From assembly GCF_000287055.2 (NCBI RefSeq), contig NZ_AJYQ02000075.1, positions 1-35,104 on the forward strand: 35,104 nt of DNA, written 5' to 3'. Position 1 is the stretch's first letter. Every line of letters begins with the position of its first letter. The position numbers were made by a program, and so were the translations under genes. A model generated the notes under the pieces. The model worked only from the letters and a program-made list of their open reading frames with translations, searched no databases and was not told the origin of the DNA. The DNA is from Vibrio genomosp. F10 str. ZF-129. Its GTDB lineage: Bacteria; Pseudomonadota; Gammaproteobacteria; Enterobacterales; Vibrionaceae. This document shows positions 17,711 to 26,191 of this stretch, piece after piece.

Positions 17711-19702
17711 TTAACCTAATGCATTCATCATGCCGGCCAGTTGGTATTGCATTTTACTGGTTGAGTCCTGCATGCTGGCAAATTTTGAATGAGTCCGCTT
17801 CTCTAGACCTTCCATCCGGCGATCGAGTGCCGCTTGGTCGTCTGCTAGGCGGTAATTTCTCTCCACCAAGCTCTGCTCTCGAGTTCTTATCGATCCCGTT
17901 GCATTGGTCATACTGTGGATGGCATCTTCCACTTTTTTAGCAAAACCCTGGTTGCCACCGAAGAAATCACCCAGTTTAGTAAAATTATTATTCAGTTGGC
18001 GATCAAGCATATTGTAGTTGATTTCAAGCGTACCTTGACGAGTCGTGGTGATACCAAATTCAGTCAATGACTTTAGTTCGTCTGGTGCAGGCTCAATACT
18101 CGATGAAAACACAGACTTCAATCGTGAGTCTGCACTGCGTACAATGCTATCGCCTGCCAGTGGGCCAGCTTGCCCTGTACGAGGGTCTACGCCACCTAAC
18201 TCTTTACTGGTCTGATAAAACTGGTTGTAGGCGGCGACGAACTGTTCGATATCCTCTCGGACCCCTTGCCTGTCGTATTCGATATCAATTTCCGCAGGCG
18301 GTTTGCTTGGATCGGTTTTGCCTTTGATAGAAAGGTCAACGCCTTCGATGGCATTCTCAATCACATTATTATTGCTTGAAAGCTGAGCGACACCATCAAG
18401 CATGACTTTTGAATCTTGCGCGGCTTGAACCTGTGTCATCCCCATATAGGAATCGAAAGCACTTTGTGCCGATTTTAAATCAGCGTCCGCTTTGTCAACA
18501 CGCTCTAAATAGGCGCGTTCTTCCGGCGTTAATTTTGCCCTTTCAATTTCCTTAGCCTGCTCTGGGCTTAGCTCACCACTTTGAACCGCCCGCTCGATCG
18601 CGGCTTGCTCTGCTGCAAGCTTTCTTTCGAGTTCTTGTTTGGCTTCTTTCGGTGTCACATACGAGTCGGTTAAGGTTCCCGATGCGCTATTGCTCCAACC
18701 AGGGACATCTGAAGATTTTTCTAACGCTTTTGCATCGAGCTCTGGATCCGGCTCATAGTAAGAATCGAGTAACGTTCCGGATGCTGTTTCCGTCCAGCCA
18801 GGAATCCGATCTTGAGGCTTCACATATTTGTTTGCATCTGTTGCTGCTGCTATCGCATCTTTAGAAAGTTCATTGCCTGCCAAGCCAGCTTTTTCAGCAT
18901 TAGGATCAGCGTTAATCGCGGCCTGAGATGCTTCATCAGCCAACTCTTGATCCACATCTTTTGCAGCATCACTGATCGTGTCGGCAACTTTTTGCGCCAA
19001 TTGTTGCTCGATTGGGGATAGTGGACTGATCAGTTCTTGCGCAGCAGAACGGGCTTTTTCTAAATCTTTAACACGTTCTTCAAGTGTTTTGTATTCCAGT
19101 TTATTTAGCGGATTTAAACTGTCGTCTGTTTGGGCTGAAATTTTGATGGCGTTTTCTTGCCCAGAAAGGTTTGATGCAACGATAAGCCTTGGGCCATCGA
19201 CATCATTAATCACCGAGGCACGAACACCTGGGTTACTTTTGTTGCCGTTTATTTCTCTTACTACATCAACTAGGCTGGCGTTGTCTTTCACATCAATGGT
19301 GAAATCGTTTCTTCCTAATTGAATCTGCAGCTTACCAGGGCCAAATTTATCATCATCAGACAATACATCCGATGCGACTTTATGACTCTGTGCAAGCTGC
19401 AACACATCGACAGAATATCTGCCGGCCATGGCTTCCGTATTCGCGGTTGCAGCGACGACACCCTCATTTGAGGTGCCGACGGTTCTGGCTGCAAACGCTT
19501 TCTCTTGCCGAAAGCTGGCCATGAGATTTTTCATCGTATCCAGCGACTCTTTGAGTCGACCATAGGCGCTAATACTCGCATCAATATTAGTCCGCTCATT
19601 GTCAATACGTTGCTGTTTAGGCATACGCTCTGCATTGACAATTTTGCTGACCATAGAATTGATATCCATGCCAGTATTCATCCCCATAGGGCCTAAACTC
19701 AT
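17711..19702 (-). CDS. fliD: Flagellar filament cap protein FliD
   Basis: FliD caps the filament tip and folds incoming flagellin. The N-terminal domain (MGMNTGMDINSMVSKIVNAER, residues 6-26, then a SISAYGRLKESL helix) and the C-terminal helix (about 600-663, ending YQLAGMMNALG) are typical. The 663-residue length is well above E. coli (468) because of a charged, helical insertion at about 205-430. That insertion contains two copies of a 19-residue motif, IPGWTETASGTLLDSYYEP at 300-318 and VPGWSNSASGTLTDSYVTP at 333-351. Long FliDs are usual in Vibrio. It starts 22 nt after flaG. Confidence 0.95.
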   Translation of the reverse strand: MSLGPMGMNTGMDINSMVSKIVNAERMPKQQRIDNERTNIDASISAYGRLKESLDTMKNLMASFRQEKAFAARTVGTSNEGVVAATANTEAMAGRYSVDVLQLAQSHKVASDVLSDDDKFGPGKLQIQLGRNDFTIDVKDNASLVDVVREINGNKSNPGVRASVINDVDGPRLIVASNLSGQENAIKISAQTDDSLNPLNKLEYKTLEERVKDLEKARSAAQELISPLSPIEQQLAQKVADTISDAAKDVDQELADEASQAAINADPNAEKAGLAGNELSKDAIAAATDANKYVKPQDRIPGWTETASGTLLDSYYEPDPELDAKALEKSSDVPGWSNSASGTLTDSYVTPKEAKQELERKLAAEQAAIERAVQSGELSPEQAKEIERAKLTPEERAYLERVDKADADLKSAQSAFDSYMGMTQVQAAQDSKVMLDGVAQLSSNNNVIENAIEGVDLSIKGKTDPSKPPAEIDIEYDRQGVREDIEQFVAAYNQFYQTSKELGGVDPRTGQAGPLAGDSIVRSADSRLKSVFSSSIEPAPDELKSLTEFGITTTRQGTLEINYNMLDRQLNNNFTKLGDFFGGNQGFAKKVEDAIHSMTNATGSIRTREQSLVERNYRLADDQAALDRRMEGLEKRTHSKFASMQDSTSKMQYQLAGMMNALG

Positions 19703-19724
19703 TAAATCACCTCAAAAAACACGA

Positions 19725-20153
19725 TTATACCTTATCAATAACCAGCCCAGATGAATAACGGGCTGCCTGATCTCTAAGACGTCCTAACACCTCTAACATC
19801 TCCTCTTCCGGTATCTGGCGGATAATATCACCAGTACTGGCCTCATAGATGGTAACAACATCCCTTCCTGATTGCTCATCAACACGGAAGGATAAACCGG
19901 TATTAATAGAAGAAATGAAATCATTCATCTGCTCTACCATCGCCTCTCGCTCTTGTTTGTTCAGCTGTTCGCGCTGTTTAACCAGCTCAATTGTCGCCTC
20001 AACAGACTTTACGTGATTTTGGTTTACTTGTGATGCTGCATTACTCTCCTTTCGGTAGGAAACATTAGGTGCACCATTGTTTTCTGAAGCAAGTTTAATG
20101 CCACCATTTGAGCCGTAAGGCTGGATGATCGATGCATTGGATGATATGTCCAT
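19725..20153 (-). CDS. flaG: Flagellar protein FlaG
   Basis: FlaG is a small protein that limits filament length in several polar flagellates. The 142-residue product has a polar, poorly conserved N-terminal half and the conserved C-terminal FlaG domain (about 75-142), with LSFRVDEQSGRDVVTIYEA and GDIIRQIPEEEMLEVLGRL, then a VIDKV end. It is preceded by 78 nt after the flagellin at 20232-21362 in which I find no convincing sigma-28 or sigma-54 site and no strong terminator, so it may be fed partly by read-through from that flagellin. Confidence 0.93.
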   Translation of the reverse strand: MDISSNASIIQPYGSNGGIKLASENNGAPNVSYRKESNAASQVNQNHVKSVEATIELVKQREQLNKQEREAMVEQMNDFISSINTGLSFRVDEQSGRDVVTIYEASTGDIIRQIPEEEMLEVLGRLRDQAARYSSGLVIDKV

Positions 20154-20231
20154 AACAGTCTCCCTTCCACCTTATAGGTCAGTAACGCTAAACGCTACTT
20201 TTCCCAATAAGCTCCTGACGAAACCTACCGA

Positions 20232-21362
20232 TCAACCTAACAAGCTAAGCGCTGCAGATGGTGACTGCTTTGCTTGAGCTAGCACTGACGTACTCGCTTG
20301 TTGCAGTATTTGCGATTTCGTCATTTGCGTTGTTTCCTTAGCATAATCGGTATCTTGAATACGACTACGAGATTGGTTTACGTTCTCGTTGATGTTGTCC
20401 AAGTTACTGATCGCATGCCCAAATCGATTTTGGAACGCACCCAATGATGCCCGCTGACTATCTACCGCCGTCAATGCACTATCAATGATCGAGACGCCTT
20501 GTTGCGATCCAGCAACCGTGGTGACATCAACATCAGCAACCGTCATATCTTGGCCTGCACCAAATCCAATTTCACCGCCTAAACCACCACCGATAGTCAC
20601 ATCACCAGAGACTTTCTGTGATGAAGCAAACAGTTGAAGCTTACCTTCTTCACCAACGGACGCTTTCACATCTTCGCTTTGACCATTGATATAAGTCGCC
20701 AACTGCTCTAAATCGTCGCCTTGTTTCGCTTCAATTGACAGTGATTTAGCAACCCCATTTTGATCATTATAGTTCAGAGTAAGATCCGTCGCTGCATCGA
20801 CCTTCCAGTCTGGTGATTGACCATTTGTAGCAACATAGCTTCTGCCACCCATCGCCATGGTATCCGATCGCATATTGCCCATGTTGAGCATTACTGCCTC
20901 ACCTGAGCTTGCACCGATCTGAAATGACTGAGTACCAAATGAACCATTAAGCAGTTTGTTACCACCAAACGAGGTTGTTTCTGCAATACGATTCAATTCG
21001 TTATTCAGTGCCGAAACTTCTTCTTGGATAGCAACACGTTCAGAACGAGAATTCGAACCATTAGAGGATTGAAGGGAAAGGTCGCGCATTCGTTGTAAGA
21101 TATTGGTGGTTTCGTTCATTGCTCCTTCAGCTGTCTGAGCAATCGAGATACCATCATTTGCGTTTTTTACCGCCATATCTAAACCGCGGCTTTGCGAAGT
21201 TAGACGGTTAGCAATTTGAAGACCTGCCGCATCATCTCGAGCACTATTTATCTTGTACCCCGACGATAGGCGTTCCATCGACTTTTGAGTTCCGTCGGCA
21301 GCACCATTTAGATAGCGCTGCGCGGTCATCGCCGACACATTTGTGTTTACGTTAATTGCCAT
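20232..21362 (-). CDS. Polar flagellin, copy nearest flaG
   Basis: Structural subunit of the filament. The ATG at 21362 ([19 protein letters not shown]) has AAGGAG 8 nt upstream; the frame extends 21 codons further, but into the leader. The 376-residue product has the conserved D0/D1 N-terminal region (1-about 140: [32 protein letters not shown]) and C-terminal region (about 300-376, ending ALSLLG), with a variable middle. No cysteine. By position it corresponds to flaA of V. parahaemolyticus or flaB of V. cholerae; species naming differs, so no symbol is given. Confidence 0.95.
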   Translation of the reverse strand: MAINVNTNVSAMTAQRYLNGAADGTQKSMERLSSGYKINSARDDAAGLQIANRLTSQSRGLDMAVKNANDGISIAQTAEGAMNETTNILQRMRDLSLQSSNGSNSRSERVAIQEEVSALNNELNRIAETTSFGGNKLLNGSFGTQSFQIGASSGEAVMLNMGNMRSDTMAMGGRSYVATNGQSPDWKVDAATDLTLNYNDQNGVAKSLSIEAKQGDDLEQLATYINGQSEDVKASVGEEGKLQLFASSQKVSGDVTIGGGLGGEIGFGAGQDMTVADVDVTTVAGSQQGVSIIDSALTAVDSQRASLGAFQNRFGHAISNLDNINENVNQSRSRIQDTDYAKETTQMTKSQILQQASTSVLAQAKQSPSAALSLLG

Positions 21363-21443
21363 ATTTGATCTCCTTCGGCATTTAGGTTGATGCGCCGTCG
21401 TGTCTCTCACCTCACATTGACGCATCTCATTTCTCTCAGTCCT

Positions 21444-21470
21444 GTAACGGCCGAGGCGAAATAAGCTTTA
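21444..21470 (-). promoter_or_regulatory. Sigma-28 (FliA) promoter of the flaG-proximal flagellin
   Basis: The minus strand reads TAAAGCTT, 11 nt, GCCGTTAC, that is TAAA-N15-GCCGWTAx, close to the flagellar sigma-28 consensus (TAAA-N15-GCCGATAA). The predicted start is near 21437, giving a leader of about 75 nt. Confidence 0.85.
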
Positions 21471-21665
21471 GGAAATATTTAATTATTTTTTAATTTTATT
21501 TTGTACCGATTAAATTTGTGATTAAGAACAAATAAATACGCAATCAAATCGCTAATAACTGGCGTCGTGGTGATTATCAGCTATAAGCGGACGTTGAATT
21601 CAAATATCAGTGGAACGAATAACATTGGATATTCTATTACTCAAACTTACTTTAGCGATAGACAG

Positions 21666-21693
21666 AAAAAATCCAGCCTAAGCCGGATTTTTA
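21666..21693 (-). terminator. Terminator of the middle flagellin
   Basis: On the minus strand the stem AATCC/GGATT, extended by a few inner pairs including wobbles, is followed by a T-run (GGATTTTTTCTG). It lies about 60 nt beyond the stop of the flagellin at 21754-22887, which therefore appears monocistronic. Confidence 0.75.
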
Positions 21694-21753
21694 TTTCACT
21701 CAATAGAAGAGCTACTTTGAGAATTGATTCTCTGTAAACTAACCTGTCAGCGA

Positions 21754-22887
21754 TTAACCAAGTAGGCTGAGTGCTGAGTTTGGCGCTTGTTTCGCTTGAG
21801 CAAGAATAGAGCTTGATGCTTGCGAAAGAATTTGAGACTTAGTTAGTGCCGTTGTTTCTTTAGCAAAGTCCGTGTCTTTGATTCGGCTCTTAGACGCATT
21901 TACATTTTCGTTAATGTTATCTAAGTTACTGATAGCGTGGTCGAAACGGTTTTGGAAAGCACCCAGTTCAGCACGGTGGCTATCGACAAAATTCAATGCC
22001 GCATCAACAATGGCAACGGACTCTTGAGCGCCACCAACGGTTCTTACGTCAATAGTGTCAACTGTCACCGCCTGGCCTGGTTCGAAACCAAGTTCACCAG
22101 CAAGAGCACCACCAAACGCCACATCACCTTCTACTTTGTTGCTACCTGCTAACATTTGTAGTTGTCCGTCTTCATTAACAGACGCTTTAATGAAGTCTTG
22201 TTGACCATTGATGTACGTCGCTAGCTGCTCAATATCATCGCCTTCTTTCGCGTTGATAGTCAGTGCCTGGTCTTGACCAAACTTGTCTTTGAACGCCATG
22301 GTTAAATCAGCACCACCAGCTTGTACTGACCAGTCTTTATCTTGACCGTTAGTGGTTTTATAGCTTGTACCACCCATTTCTGCGTTGTCGCTACGCATGT
22401 CTTTCAAAGACAGCATAACCGCTTCACCGTTGTCTGCACCAATTTGGAAAGACTTAGTTTCGAACGTACCGTTCAGTAGTTTGTTACCACCAAATGATGT
22501 CGTTTCTGCAATACGGTTTAGTTCGTTGTTTAGTGCACTGACTTCTTCTTGAATCGCTACACGCTCAGATTTTGAATTAGATCCGTTAGCAGATTGAAGA
22601 GACAAATCACGCATACGTTGCAGGATGTTTGTCGTTTCGTTCATTGCACCTTCAGCAGTTTGTGCAATCGAAATACCATCATTTGCATTTCGTACTGCTA
22701 CATCAAGACCGCGGCTTTGAACATTCAAGCGGTTTGAAATTTGAAGGCCAGCAGCATCATCTTTAGCGCTATTGATTTTAAAGCCAGATGATAAACGTTC
22801 CATTGACGTCTGCTGTGCGTTATTTGCACTGTTAAGGTAACGCTGTGCTGTCATTGCTGATACGTTAGTATTTACGTTCACTGCCAT
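21754..22887 (-). CDS. Polar flagellin, middle copy
   Basis: Filament subunit of 377 residues. The ATG at 22887 ([19 protein letters not shown]) has TTGGAGA 6 nt upstream; the frame continues to 22944 but only through the leader hairpin. The conserved N-terminal (1-about 140) and C-terminal (about 300-377) helical regions are nearly the same as in the other two copies, while the centre (about 170-290) differs, for example at the [17 protein letters not shown] segment. It has its own sigma-28 promoter and terminator. It corresponds by order to flaB of V. parahaemolyticus or flaD of V. cholerae. Confidence 0.95.
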   Translation of the reverse strand: MAVNVNTNVSAMTAQRYLNSANNAQQTSMERLSSGFKINSAKDDAAGLQISNRLNVQSRGLDVAVRNANDGISIAQTAEGAMNETTNILQRMRDLSLQSANGSNSKSERVAIQEEVSALNNELNRIAETTSFGGNKLLNGTFETKSFQIGADNGEAVMLSLKDMRSDNAEMGGTSYKTTNGQDKDWSVQAGGADLTMAFKDKFGQDQALTINAKEGDDIEQLATYINGQQDFIKASVNEDGQLQMLAGSNKVEGDVAFGGALAGELGFEPGQAVTVDTIDVRTVGGAQESVAIVDAALNFVDSHRAELGAFQNRFDHAISNLDNINENVNASKSRIKDTDFAKETTALTKSQILSQASSSILAQAKQAPNSALSLLG

Positions 22888-22919
22888 GGTATATCTCCAA
22901 TTGATCTTCCGATGGTTCC

Positions 22920-22942
22920 GGTTTTCGAATTCTCGAAAAACC
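22920..22942 (-). other. 5' leader hairpin of the middle flagellin
   Basis: The minus strand reads GGTTTTTCGA-GAAT-TCGAAAACC: a nine-pair stem with one bulged T and a 4-nt loop, about 20 nt after the predicted transcription start. A leader stem-loop near the 5' end can protect abundant messages from decay; here that role is inference. Confidence 0.6.
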
Positions 22943-22968
22943 AAACTGTTCTTTTAAAGTTACTTTTA

Positions 22969-22995
22969 TTAACGGCGCAATTTTCCAAACCTTGA
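22969..22995 (-). promoter_or_regulatory. Sigma-28 (FliA) promoter of the middle flagellin
   Basis: The minus strand reads TCAAGGTTT, 10 nt, GCCGTTAA. TCAAG is a known variant of the -35 element and GCCGTTAA differs at one base from the -10 consensus; the spacing (15 nt between TCAA and GCCG) equals that of the other two flagellin promoters. Predicted start is near 22962. Confidence 0.83.
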
Positions 22996-22998
22996 GAC

Positions 22999-23016
22999 TT
23001 TTTTTATGTTTTTTTT
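22999..23016 (-). promoter_or_regulatory. Phased A-tracts upstream of the sigma-28 promoter
   Basis: On the minus strand an A8 and an A7 tract lie directly upstream of the -35 element, with centres about 10.5 bp apart, that is one helical turn. Such phasing bends DNA and can contact the RNA polymerase alpha subunit (UP-element-like). Function is inferred. Confidence 0.5.
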
Positions 23017-23252
23017 AAATTAAGTGCTTTTGAAGCATAAATCGTGATAGGTCGGTCAAAAACACAACAATTGCGTTTTTATTGTTAAAGGTTTGTTTAA
23101 CTTGGTCGATACTTTCGCGCTTTCTGCTTAAGCCCAGAAACGCTCCATGATGACAATAACGTTTTCCATTACAGTAATAGAAAAGGAGTCAAGTGGTGAC
23201 GACGTTTTCCCGCTAATGGATAAACTTGATGTACAGAAGTAACGATGGCTAG

Positions 23253-23276
23253 GCATTAACCTAATAGGGTTAATGC
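23253..23276 (-). other. Hairpin spanning a flagellin stop codon
   Basis: Perfect 9-bp inverted repeat GCATTAACC/GGTTAATGC with a 6-nt loop, covering the last six codons and the TAA of the distal flagellin. No T-run follows, so it is not a classical terminator; it may act as an mRNA 3' stabiliser, or arise from codon choice for the conserved ALTLLG end. Confidence 0.55.
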
Positions 23277-24389
23277 TAAATTTGGCTGTTGCTTAGCTTG
23301 CGCCAAAATAGAAGTGCTCACTTGTTGGAGGATTTGTTGCTTGATCATTTGGGTTGTTTCTTTCGCGTAATCGGTATCTTTAATGCGACTGTTCGAGGCA
23401 GCAAGGTTCTCATGTACATTATCTAGGTTGTTAATCGCATGACCAAATCGATTTTGTAACGCACCGAGTTCAGCTCTATGACTATCAACATACTCTAGAG
23501 CAGTATCAATCACTGCAACCGCTCGTTGCGCCCCGCCCACGTCAGTGATATCGACATTATCAACCGCTTCATAACCTTGCAGAGAAAGTTGTAACTGAGA
23601 GGCTAAATTACCAGAAAACGCGATGGCGCCTGATGTCTCTTTGCCTGACATATAAATCTGCAGTTGACCTTGATCGTTTACAGACGCCGATACTTGATCG
23701 GTTTGACCATTAATATAGGTCGCCAGTTGCTCAATATCATCACCGGCCTTAGCGGTAATCTTGATGTTCTGTTGCTCACCAAACTCATCAGTAAACTGCA
23801 TATTGAGCATTGGATTCCCTGAGCCAACCCGCCAGTTTGAATCTGTTTTTGCATCCGCAATATAACTAAAACCGCCCATGGCTAGGTTATCGGAACGCAT
23901 CGATTTCAGCGAGACTTGCACGGCCTCTCCCGAACTGGCACCAATCTGAAAAGAGGAGGACGCAAAGGAGCCGTTGAGCAGTTTTCGACCACCAAAAGAG
24001 GTCGTTTCAGCGATTCTATTCAATTCTGAGTTCAAAGCGCTCATTTCTTCCTGAAGCGCAATTCTTTCAGACTGGCTATTTGACCCATTAGCTGACTGCA
24101 AAGAAAGGTCTCGCATTCTTTGAAGCAAATGAGTGGATTCTTGCATCGCGCCTTCGGCCGTTTGCATGATAGAGATACCATCATTGGCATTTCGGACTGC
24201 GACGTCCAAGCCACGCATTTGAGATTCCAAGCGATTGGAAATCTGTAGACCTGCAGCATCATCTTTAGCGCTGTTTATACGATTCCCAGAAGCTAAGCGC
24301 TCTAAGGACTGGTTCAGCATCGTCGTCGCATTACCAAGGTGGCGCTGCGCAGTCATTGCTGAAACATTCGTATTCACGGTTACGGCCAT
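23256..24389 (-). CDS. Polar flagellin, distal copy
   Basis: Filament subunit of 377 residues starting [19 protein letters not shown], with GAGG 5 nt before the ATG. It is the most divergent of the three copies: it has REL-type changes such as [24 protein letters not shown] instead of the SGFK/SGYK version, and its C-terminal part reads [16 protein letters not shown]. The central domain (about 170-290) differs from both neighbours. It has its own sigma-28 promoter and a structured leader. By order it corresponds to flaF of V. parahaemolyticus or flaE of V. cholerae. Confidence 0.95.
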   Translation of the reverse strand: MAVTVNTNVSAMTAQRHLGNATTMLNQSLERLASGNRINSAKDDAAGLQISNRLESQMRGLDVAVRNANDGISIMQTAEGAMQESTHLLQRMRDLSLQSANGSNSQSERIALQEEMSALNSELNRIAETTSFGGRKLLNGSFASSSFQIGASSGEAVQVSLKSMRSDNLAMGGFSYIADAKTDSNWRVGSGNPMLNMQFTDEFGEQQNIKITAKAGDDIEQLATYINGQTDQVSASVNDQGQLQIYMSGKETSGAIAFSGNLASQLQLSLQGYEAVDNVDITDVGGAQRAVAVIDTALEYVDSHRAELGALQNRFGHAINNLDNVHENLAASNSRIKDTDYAKETTQMIKQQILQQVSTSILAQAKQQPNLALTLLG

Positions 24390-24418
24390 AAAACCCTCAG
24401 GTCATTAAAGATGATTTA

Positions 24419-24472
24419 CTCTGTTTGTTTTATATACCGCCAATGATAAACATTGGCTCACACAAAACAGAG
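24419..24472 (-). other. Nested stem-loop in the distal flagellin leader
   Basis: An outer 8-bp stem CTCTGTTT/AAACAGAG encloses a perfect 7-bp inner hairpin GCCAATG-TTTAT-CATTGGC (24439-24457). The structure would begin within about 5 nt of the predicted transcription start and end 30 nt before the ATG. Its position fits a 5' mRNA stabiliser or a regulatory leader. Confidence 0.65.
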
Positions 24473-24482
24473 GCTTAATTAT

Positions 24483-24509
24483 GTATCGGTGATTAGAGAA
24501 GAACCTTTA
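24483..24509 (-). promoter_or_regulatory. Sigma-28 (FliA) promoter of the distal flagellin
   Basis: The minus strand reads TAAAGGTT, 11 nt, ACCGATAC: TAAA-N15 and a -10 element with two mismatches to GCCGATAA. The -35 abuts the T-run of the neighbouring terminator. Predicted start is near 24476. Confidence 0.8.
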
Positions 24510-24510
24510 A

Positions 24511-24542
24511 TAAAAAAACGAGCATATAGCTCGTTTTTTTTT
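24511..24542. terminator. Bidirectional terminator between the DyP gene and flagellin
   Basis: Stem AAAAAAACGAGC/GCTCGTTTTTTT with loop ATATA: A-run and T-run flank a GC core on both strands. It lies 28 nt after the peroxidase stop and insulates the flagellin promoter from upstream transcription. Confidence 0.92.
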
Positions 24543-24569
24543 AGTCTTTTTATTCTTAATGCTTGGGCA

Positions 24570-25472
24570 TTATTTTACGCTAAGTGCTTGAAGCAACGAT
24601 TCTGATGGCGCAAAGAAATAAGCCCCTGTCACCGCCTTGGTAAAGCGCAGTAACTGGTCCGTTTTTCCATCGGTCTCTCCGTACATGCTTTCTAACATAA
24701 CCTTGAAGTTATGCACACGATTACAATAGGCAATAAACAACAGGCCATGTTCGCCACTGACGCTTCCATACGGCAGGCTATGGCGCACGATCTTAACCGC
24801 TTTGCCTTCTTCTTTGATATCCACACGCCCAACATGAGAAGCTGCTGGAACATCGTCTAGTTCAATAGAATCAGGTTTAGTTCGGCCAATCACTTTCTCT
24901 TGAGCAGAAACGTTTAATCGGTGCCATGAAGGTAAATCGTGAATAAAGCGTTGAACCATGACATAGCTGCCACCGACAAACTCACCTTCAGGAATAATGG
25001 CAACGTCTTCACGTACTTTCTCTTTAGGATTCTCGGTGCCGTCAATAAAATCCGTCATATCACGAGAATCGAGGTAGCGATATCCATAGGTTTCGTCAAC
25101 GACCTCAATATCTTGTTCAATCTCAGCCATTAACTTTCTTAATACATAAAAGTGGAGATCGTGACGGTTTGAATGGCAGTGAATCAACACATCGACATCG
25201 CTGCTTGGAGCAATGGTGTCGCCTTTGCCAAGAACAGGGAAATCCATCAGCTCTTCTGGCATCGATTGTTCTAATGTTGACCAGCATGAACGAGTAAACG
25301 CGATGGATATCGTTAGACTTGATTCGGGTTGAGCCTCGTTCAGTTTAGCAACTAACGCTGGTAACGTTTTAAGGTGTTCAAGTACGCGGCTCGTATTCTG
25401 CTTGATTTTCAATAGTGTGTATTGGGCAAATGGACCTGCTTCAGGCAAAATTGCACTTTGTGGTTGTGACAT
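24570..25472 (-). CDS. DyP-type heme peroxidase (YfeX family)
   Basis: A P-class (B-type) dye-decolorising peroxidase, a cytoplasmic heme enzyme using H2O2. The 300-residue product carries the FIDGTENP motif with catalytic D144, the proximal heme ligand H213 in SHVGRVDIKEEGK and distal R230 in KIVRHSLPYG; positions are very near those of E. coli YfeX (D143, H215, R232). The first residue of the GxxDG motif is Asp rather than Gly. The ATG at 25472 has GAGG 8 nt upstream; a TTG just before it was not used. A YfeZ-type gene lies upstream, as in E. coli. Physiological substrate unknown. Confidence 0.92.
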   Translation of the reverse strand: MSQPQSAILPEAGPFAQYTLLKIKQNTSRVLEHLKTLPALVAKLNEAQPESSLTISIAFTRSCWSTLEQSMPEELMDFPVLGKGDTIAPSSDVDVLIHCHSNRHDLHFYVLRKLMAEIEQDIEVVDETYGYRYLDSRDMTDFIDGTENPKEKVREDVAIIPEGEFVGGSYVMVQRFIHDLPSWHRLNVSAQEKVIGRTKPDSIELDDVPAASHVGRVDIKEEGKAVKIVRHSLPYGSVSGEHGLLFIAYCNRVHNFKVMLESMYGETDGKTDQLLRFTKAVTGAYFFAPSESLLQALSVK

Positions 25473-25600
25473 CAACTCGTCCTCTTAATTATTAAACCTG
25501 GATACCTTTCATGTTCACGTTCGGTGAACCGGTATTGCTGCTCACGTACTCGTCTATACGCGGCGCGTATGCAAACGTGCAACAGAGACCGACAGCGTAT

Positions 25601-26059
25601 TTATTTTAGTATTGGGGTGGTAAGGCAATCTCTCACTCGTCGACTTTTTATTAGATATATCGCAAGCCATAGCAACAGCATCAGTGTGATTCCGTTTGCC
25701 CAGTTGAAGGCACCATGCTCTAAATGGATATGGAATACCGTTTGAGCGATTTGAAGGAAAACCGTCATCAGTGTGATATAACGCCCCCAGCTTACGATGG
25801 CATTGACCCACTTTCGTTCTGTATTACGTAAACCGATTAACCACATAAAAATAATACTTGGCAACCCGACCGCTAACCCAAGATAAAGTGTTGCTTGGTC
25901 GGGATATACGATACTCAGGATTTTAGCCCCGCTTTCTCTGCTCGCCCCTGCCACAATAAAGACTACCCATGCCTTGGCTAACAGCACCCAACCAAGCCAG
26001 AGCCACACTGGCGCTTTTAAAAAACCATGTTTATCATGTTGTTCAACGGAATAACGCAC
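25601..26059 (-). CDS. DUF2919 membrane protein (YfeZ-like)
   Basis: A small inner-membrane protein of unknown function. From the GTG at 26059 (VRYSVEQHDKHGFLKAP) it has 152 residues, about the length of E. coli YfeZ, with an N-terminal conserved YSVEQHDKHGxLKAP motif and about four hydrophobic helices. The frame extends to a TTG at 26143 with an internal ATG at 26125, but the added residues do not look like the family and neither has a good ribosome site; the GTG site is weak too. In E. coli yfeZ also neighbours the DyP gene yfeX, which suggests a functional link that is not established. Confidence 0.75.
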   Translation of the reverse strand: MRYSVEQHDKHGFLKAPVWLWLGWVLLAKAWVVFIVAGASRESGAKILSIVYPDQATLYLGLAVGLPSIIFMWLIGLRNTERKWVNAIVSWGRYITLMTVFLQIAQTVFHIHLEHGAFNWANGITLMLLLWLAIYLIKSRRVRDCLTTPILK

Positions 26060-26191
26060 AAAAATACTTTTCGCTAAATCTAATGAACAACACTTTACCG
26101 CAAATGCCATAAAGTGTGATGACATTTTGCCAAAATCTAACAAAAAGAGGGGAAGGATGAAGAAACGATGGCCCCAAAATAGCCGTAGAAA

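Larger units (their letters stand above)
21363..21753. other. Flagellin intergenic region 1 (391 nt)
   Basis: Holds, from right to left, the terminator of the middle flagellin (21666-21693), about 150 nt in which I recognise nothing, an AT-rich stretch with A-tracts on the minus strand (21472-21512), the sigma-28 promoter (21444-21470) and an 80-nt leader of the flaG-proximal flagellin with a possible stem GATGCG/CGCATC (21389-21394 with 21421-21426). Confidence 0.7.
22888..23255. other. Flagellin intergenic region 2 (368 nt)
   Basis: Contains the leader of the middle flagellin with a hairpin (22920-22942), its sigma-28 promoter (22969-22995), two phased A-tracts (22999-23005 and 23009-23016), and about 240 nt with no recognised element. 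In the right part ACGTTTTCC occurs twice in the same orientation (about 23159 and 23202). No strong terminator for the distal flagellin is evident here other than the hairpin across its stop codon. Confidence 0.6.

Noticed and set aside
20154..20231. Possible sigma-54 or sigma-28 promoter for flaG
   Set aside because: Candidates such as TTGGGAAAAGTAGC have wrong spacing, and no TAAA-N15-GCCG pattern was found.
21363..21425. N-terminal extension of the flaG-proximal flagellin
   Set aside because: The ATG at 21362 has a strong AAGGAG and the conserved flagellin start; the extension is leader sequence.
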